Assembly (NCBI GenBank): GCA_024642805.1
Contig: JAHEAK010000265.1
Location: 1-7,155 of the forward strand
Reading direction: 5' to 3'
Length of the DNA: 7,155 bases
Source of the DNA: Kofleriaceae bacterium
GTDB taxonomy: Bacteria > Myxococcota_A > Polyangia > Haliangiales > Haliangiaceae
Within the stretch, counting starts at the first letter, position 1, and the number at the start of each line of letters is the position of its first letter. A model generated the notes under the pieces. The model was not told where the DNA came from, ran no database searches, and was given only the letters and a program-made list of their open reading frames with translations. Below are positions 6,334 through 7,155 of the stretch, one piece after another. Both the position numbers and the translations under genes were made by a program.

Positions 6334-6786
6334 CTAGCCCTTGCTTCGCTTCTTCTGATCGGCTGCGGCCGCTTGCTGGATTCGAAACAAGAGCGCGCCA
6401 GAGGAACTGGCCAGCGAGAGTGAAGCGCCCGCCAGCATGACCAACCATCCCTGACCGAGCAGCACGTGTGGGAGACCGCGCTCAACGGCCGCTGAGCGCA
6501 GCGCAAAGCCGACCAGCAAGCTAGCAAGGCCGCACAGCACGCTGACCGTCAGCGCCAGCTTTGAAGGGGCGCCCGCCAAGATCTGCTTTTTGGCTGACTT
6601 GCTGGCTCGCGCCGTGAAGCTCATGGCAAGGGCGGCAATGAGCAACAAGAGGGTCGCGCCGACAACGTGCCGCTCCCACTGCTGGGGTGGGCCTTTGCCG
6701 GTGGCCAGCTCATCGCCCCAGCGCAAACTCAGGGACCAGCCGGTCACCAGGACCGCCAGCCAGTGCAGGGCGCGAATGATTGTCAT
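6334..6786 (-). CDS. Hypothetical four-helix membrane protein
   Basis: A 150-residue polytopic inner-membrane protein of unknown role. Hydrophobic segments are at about residues 2-22, 40-58, 76-97 and 108-134, separated by polar or basic stretches (ARASKSAKKQ, 59-68) and ending in a charged tail (DQKKRSKG). H8 in helix 1 (RALHWL) and H40 at the start of helix 2 (WERHVVG) recall b-type cytochrome helices, but helix 3 has no histidine, so haem binding is only a possibility. The ATG at 6786 is preferred over the in-frame ATG at 6828. A good promoter (-35 at 6833, -10 at 6805) places the transcript start near 6798, after 6828, and the ATG at 6786 begins directly with helix 1. Neither start has a clear Shine-Dalgarno sequence, so translation may be leader-poor. 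It is divergent from the M18 peptidase gene and convergent with the small membrane protein. Confidence 0.72.
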   Translation of the reverse strand: MTIIRALHWLAVLVTGWSLSLRWGDELATGKGPPQQWERHVVGATLLLLIAALAMSFTARASKSAKKQILAGAPSKLALTVSVLCGLASLLVGFALRSAAVERGLPHVLLGQGWLVMLAGASLSLASSSGALLFRIQQAAAADQKKRSKG

Positions 6787-6804
6787 GGGCCGCAAGGTTG
6801 GCTC

Positions 6805-6833
6805 ACTATACACGGGCGGAATTCTCATGTTAG
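6805..6833 (-). promoter_or_regulatory. Sigma70-type promoter of the four-helix membrane protein gene
   Basis: On the minus strand, CTAACA (6833-6828, four of six to TTGACA) and TATAGT (6810-6805, five of six to TATAAT) are separated by the ideal 17 bases. The predicted transcript start near 6798 leaves a leader of only about 12 bases before the ATG at 6786. The -35 element overlaps the ribosome binding site of the opposite-strand peptidase gene. Confidence 0.5.
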
Positions 6834-6837
6834 GTGA
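6832..6837 (+). promoter_or_regulatory. Ribosome binding site of the M18 aminopeptidase gene
   Basis: AGGTGA is a strong anti-16S match six bases before the ATG at 6844. The in-frame TGA at 6835-6837 excludes any upstream start, so the signal-like N-terminus belongs to the protein. Confidence 0.7.
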
Positions 6838-6843
6838 TCGCGC

Positions 6844-7155
6844 ATGTACTTGCCTGCGGCCACCGTGGCGTCTTTGTTGCTCACTTTAGGGCTTTGTGCG
6901 GGGCTTTCGGGCACGGCGCGAGCCGAGGGCGAGCCGCGCATTGGCCACAAAGCCAGCGCGTGGAGCAAGGTGCCTTCGCGCGATGCCGTCATGAAGCTCG
7001 GCGAGCAGTACCGGGACTTCATCAATCGCCATCGCACCGAGCGGGAAGTCGTCGAGGCCGGGCTGGCGCAGAGCAAGACGCGCGGCTTCATCGACCTGTT
7101 GAGCGACTCGCGACCGAAGTCGACCAGTTTCAAACCGGGCAGCAAGTTCTTCGCG
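6844..7155 (+). CDS. M18-family zinc aminopeptidase with N-terminal signal segment, 3' end off window
   Basis: The first 104 residues of a probable M18 metallo-aminopeptidase (ApeA type), an enzyme that trims N-terminal residues from peptides using two zinc ions. Residues 37-81 match the family's N-terminal signature as I remember it from clostridial ApeA: a KxAW motif (KASAW, 36-40), then LGEQYRDFINRHRTERE (52-68) equivalent to LSEEYKDFL..KTERE, then GF (81-82) and a KPGSKFF segment (97-103) equivalent to KPGDKFY. The metal-binding residues lie beyond the right edge and cannot be checked. The N-terminus is hydrophobic (about 5-22) and ends in TARA before EGEP, a plausible signal-peptidase site after residue 27, but its first residues carry no Lys or Arg. 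C18 is not in a proper lipobox. The start is firm: strong AGGTGA site and an upstream in-frame stop. The family call is good, but it rests on about 65 residues. Confidence 0.75.
   Translation, partial: MYLPAATVASLLLTLGLCAGLSGTARAEGEPRIGHKASAWSKVPSRDAVMKLGEQYRDFINRHRTEREVVEAGLAQSKTRGFIDLLSDSRPKSTSFKPGSKFFA

Noticed and set aside
6240..6527. 95-codon minus-strand frame with the peptide repeat LKHG
   Set aside because: The repeat simply reads the 12-base DNA repeat, and the rest is an out-of-frame shadow of the four-helix membrane protein gene.
1..7155. Defence system, phage or mobile element
   Set aside because: No transposase, integrase, nuclease, terminal inverted repeats or regularly spaced repeats were seen on either strand.

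Overview
The window is GC-rich and densely coding. The gene types suggest a Gram-negative bacterium of the Myxococcota or a related deltaproteobacterial line: a GG-rich-linker lipoprotein with EF-hand-like calcium sites, an Hsp70 paralogue without a lid, and an M18 aminopeptidase that appears to be exported. This placement is an inference from gene style; there is no rRNA or other marker gene here.

Layout. (1) Positions 1-1274, plus strand: the 3' part of an Hsp70/DnaK-family gene that enters from the left and stops right after the beta substrate-binding domain. (2) Positions 1251-4752, minus strand: a compact three-gene unit, mannose-1-phosphate guanylyltransferase (4752-3676), phosphomannomutase/phosphoglucomutase (3661-2240) and a ROK-family sugar kinase (2243-1251). 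The last two overlap by four bases (ATGA). The kinase runs tail-to-tail into the Hsp70 gene with a 24-base overlap. (3) Positions 4780-4815: a strong intrinsic terminator read on the minus strand. It ends the next gene upstream, a calcium-site lipoprotein (5871-4852). (4) Positions 6032-6211, plus strand: a 59-residue two-helix membrane protein with a good ribosome binding site and a GTG start. (5) Positions 6786-6334, minus strand: a four-helix membrane protein with a recognisable sigma70-type promoter. (6) Positions 6844 to the right edge, plus strand: the start of an M18 zinc aminopeptidase with an N-terminal signal-like segment.

How the genes work together. The minus-strand cluster is a GDP-mannose supply module: the kinase can make hexose-6-phosphate, the mutase moves the phosphate to C1, and the guanylyltransferase makes GDP-mannose for polysaccharide or glycoconjugate assembly. 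The other genes look like independent cell-envelope and protein-quality functions.

I found no CRISPR array, transposon, tRNA, phage gene or defence system, and no stretch over 300 bases lacks a gene. The points most worth a second look are the lidless Hsp70 with an altered substrate arch, the small membrane protein, the apparently exported M18 peptidase, and the kinase coupled to GDP-mannose synthesis.
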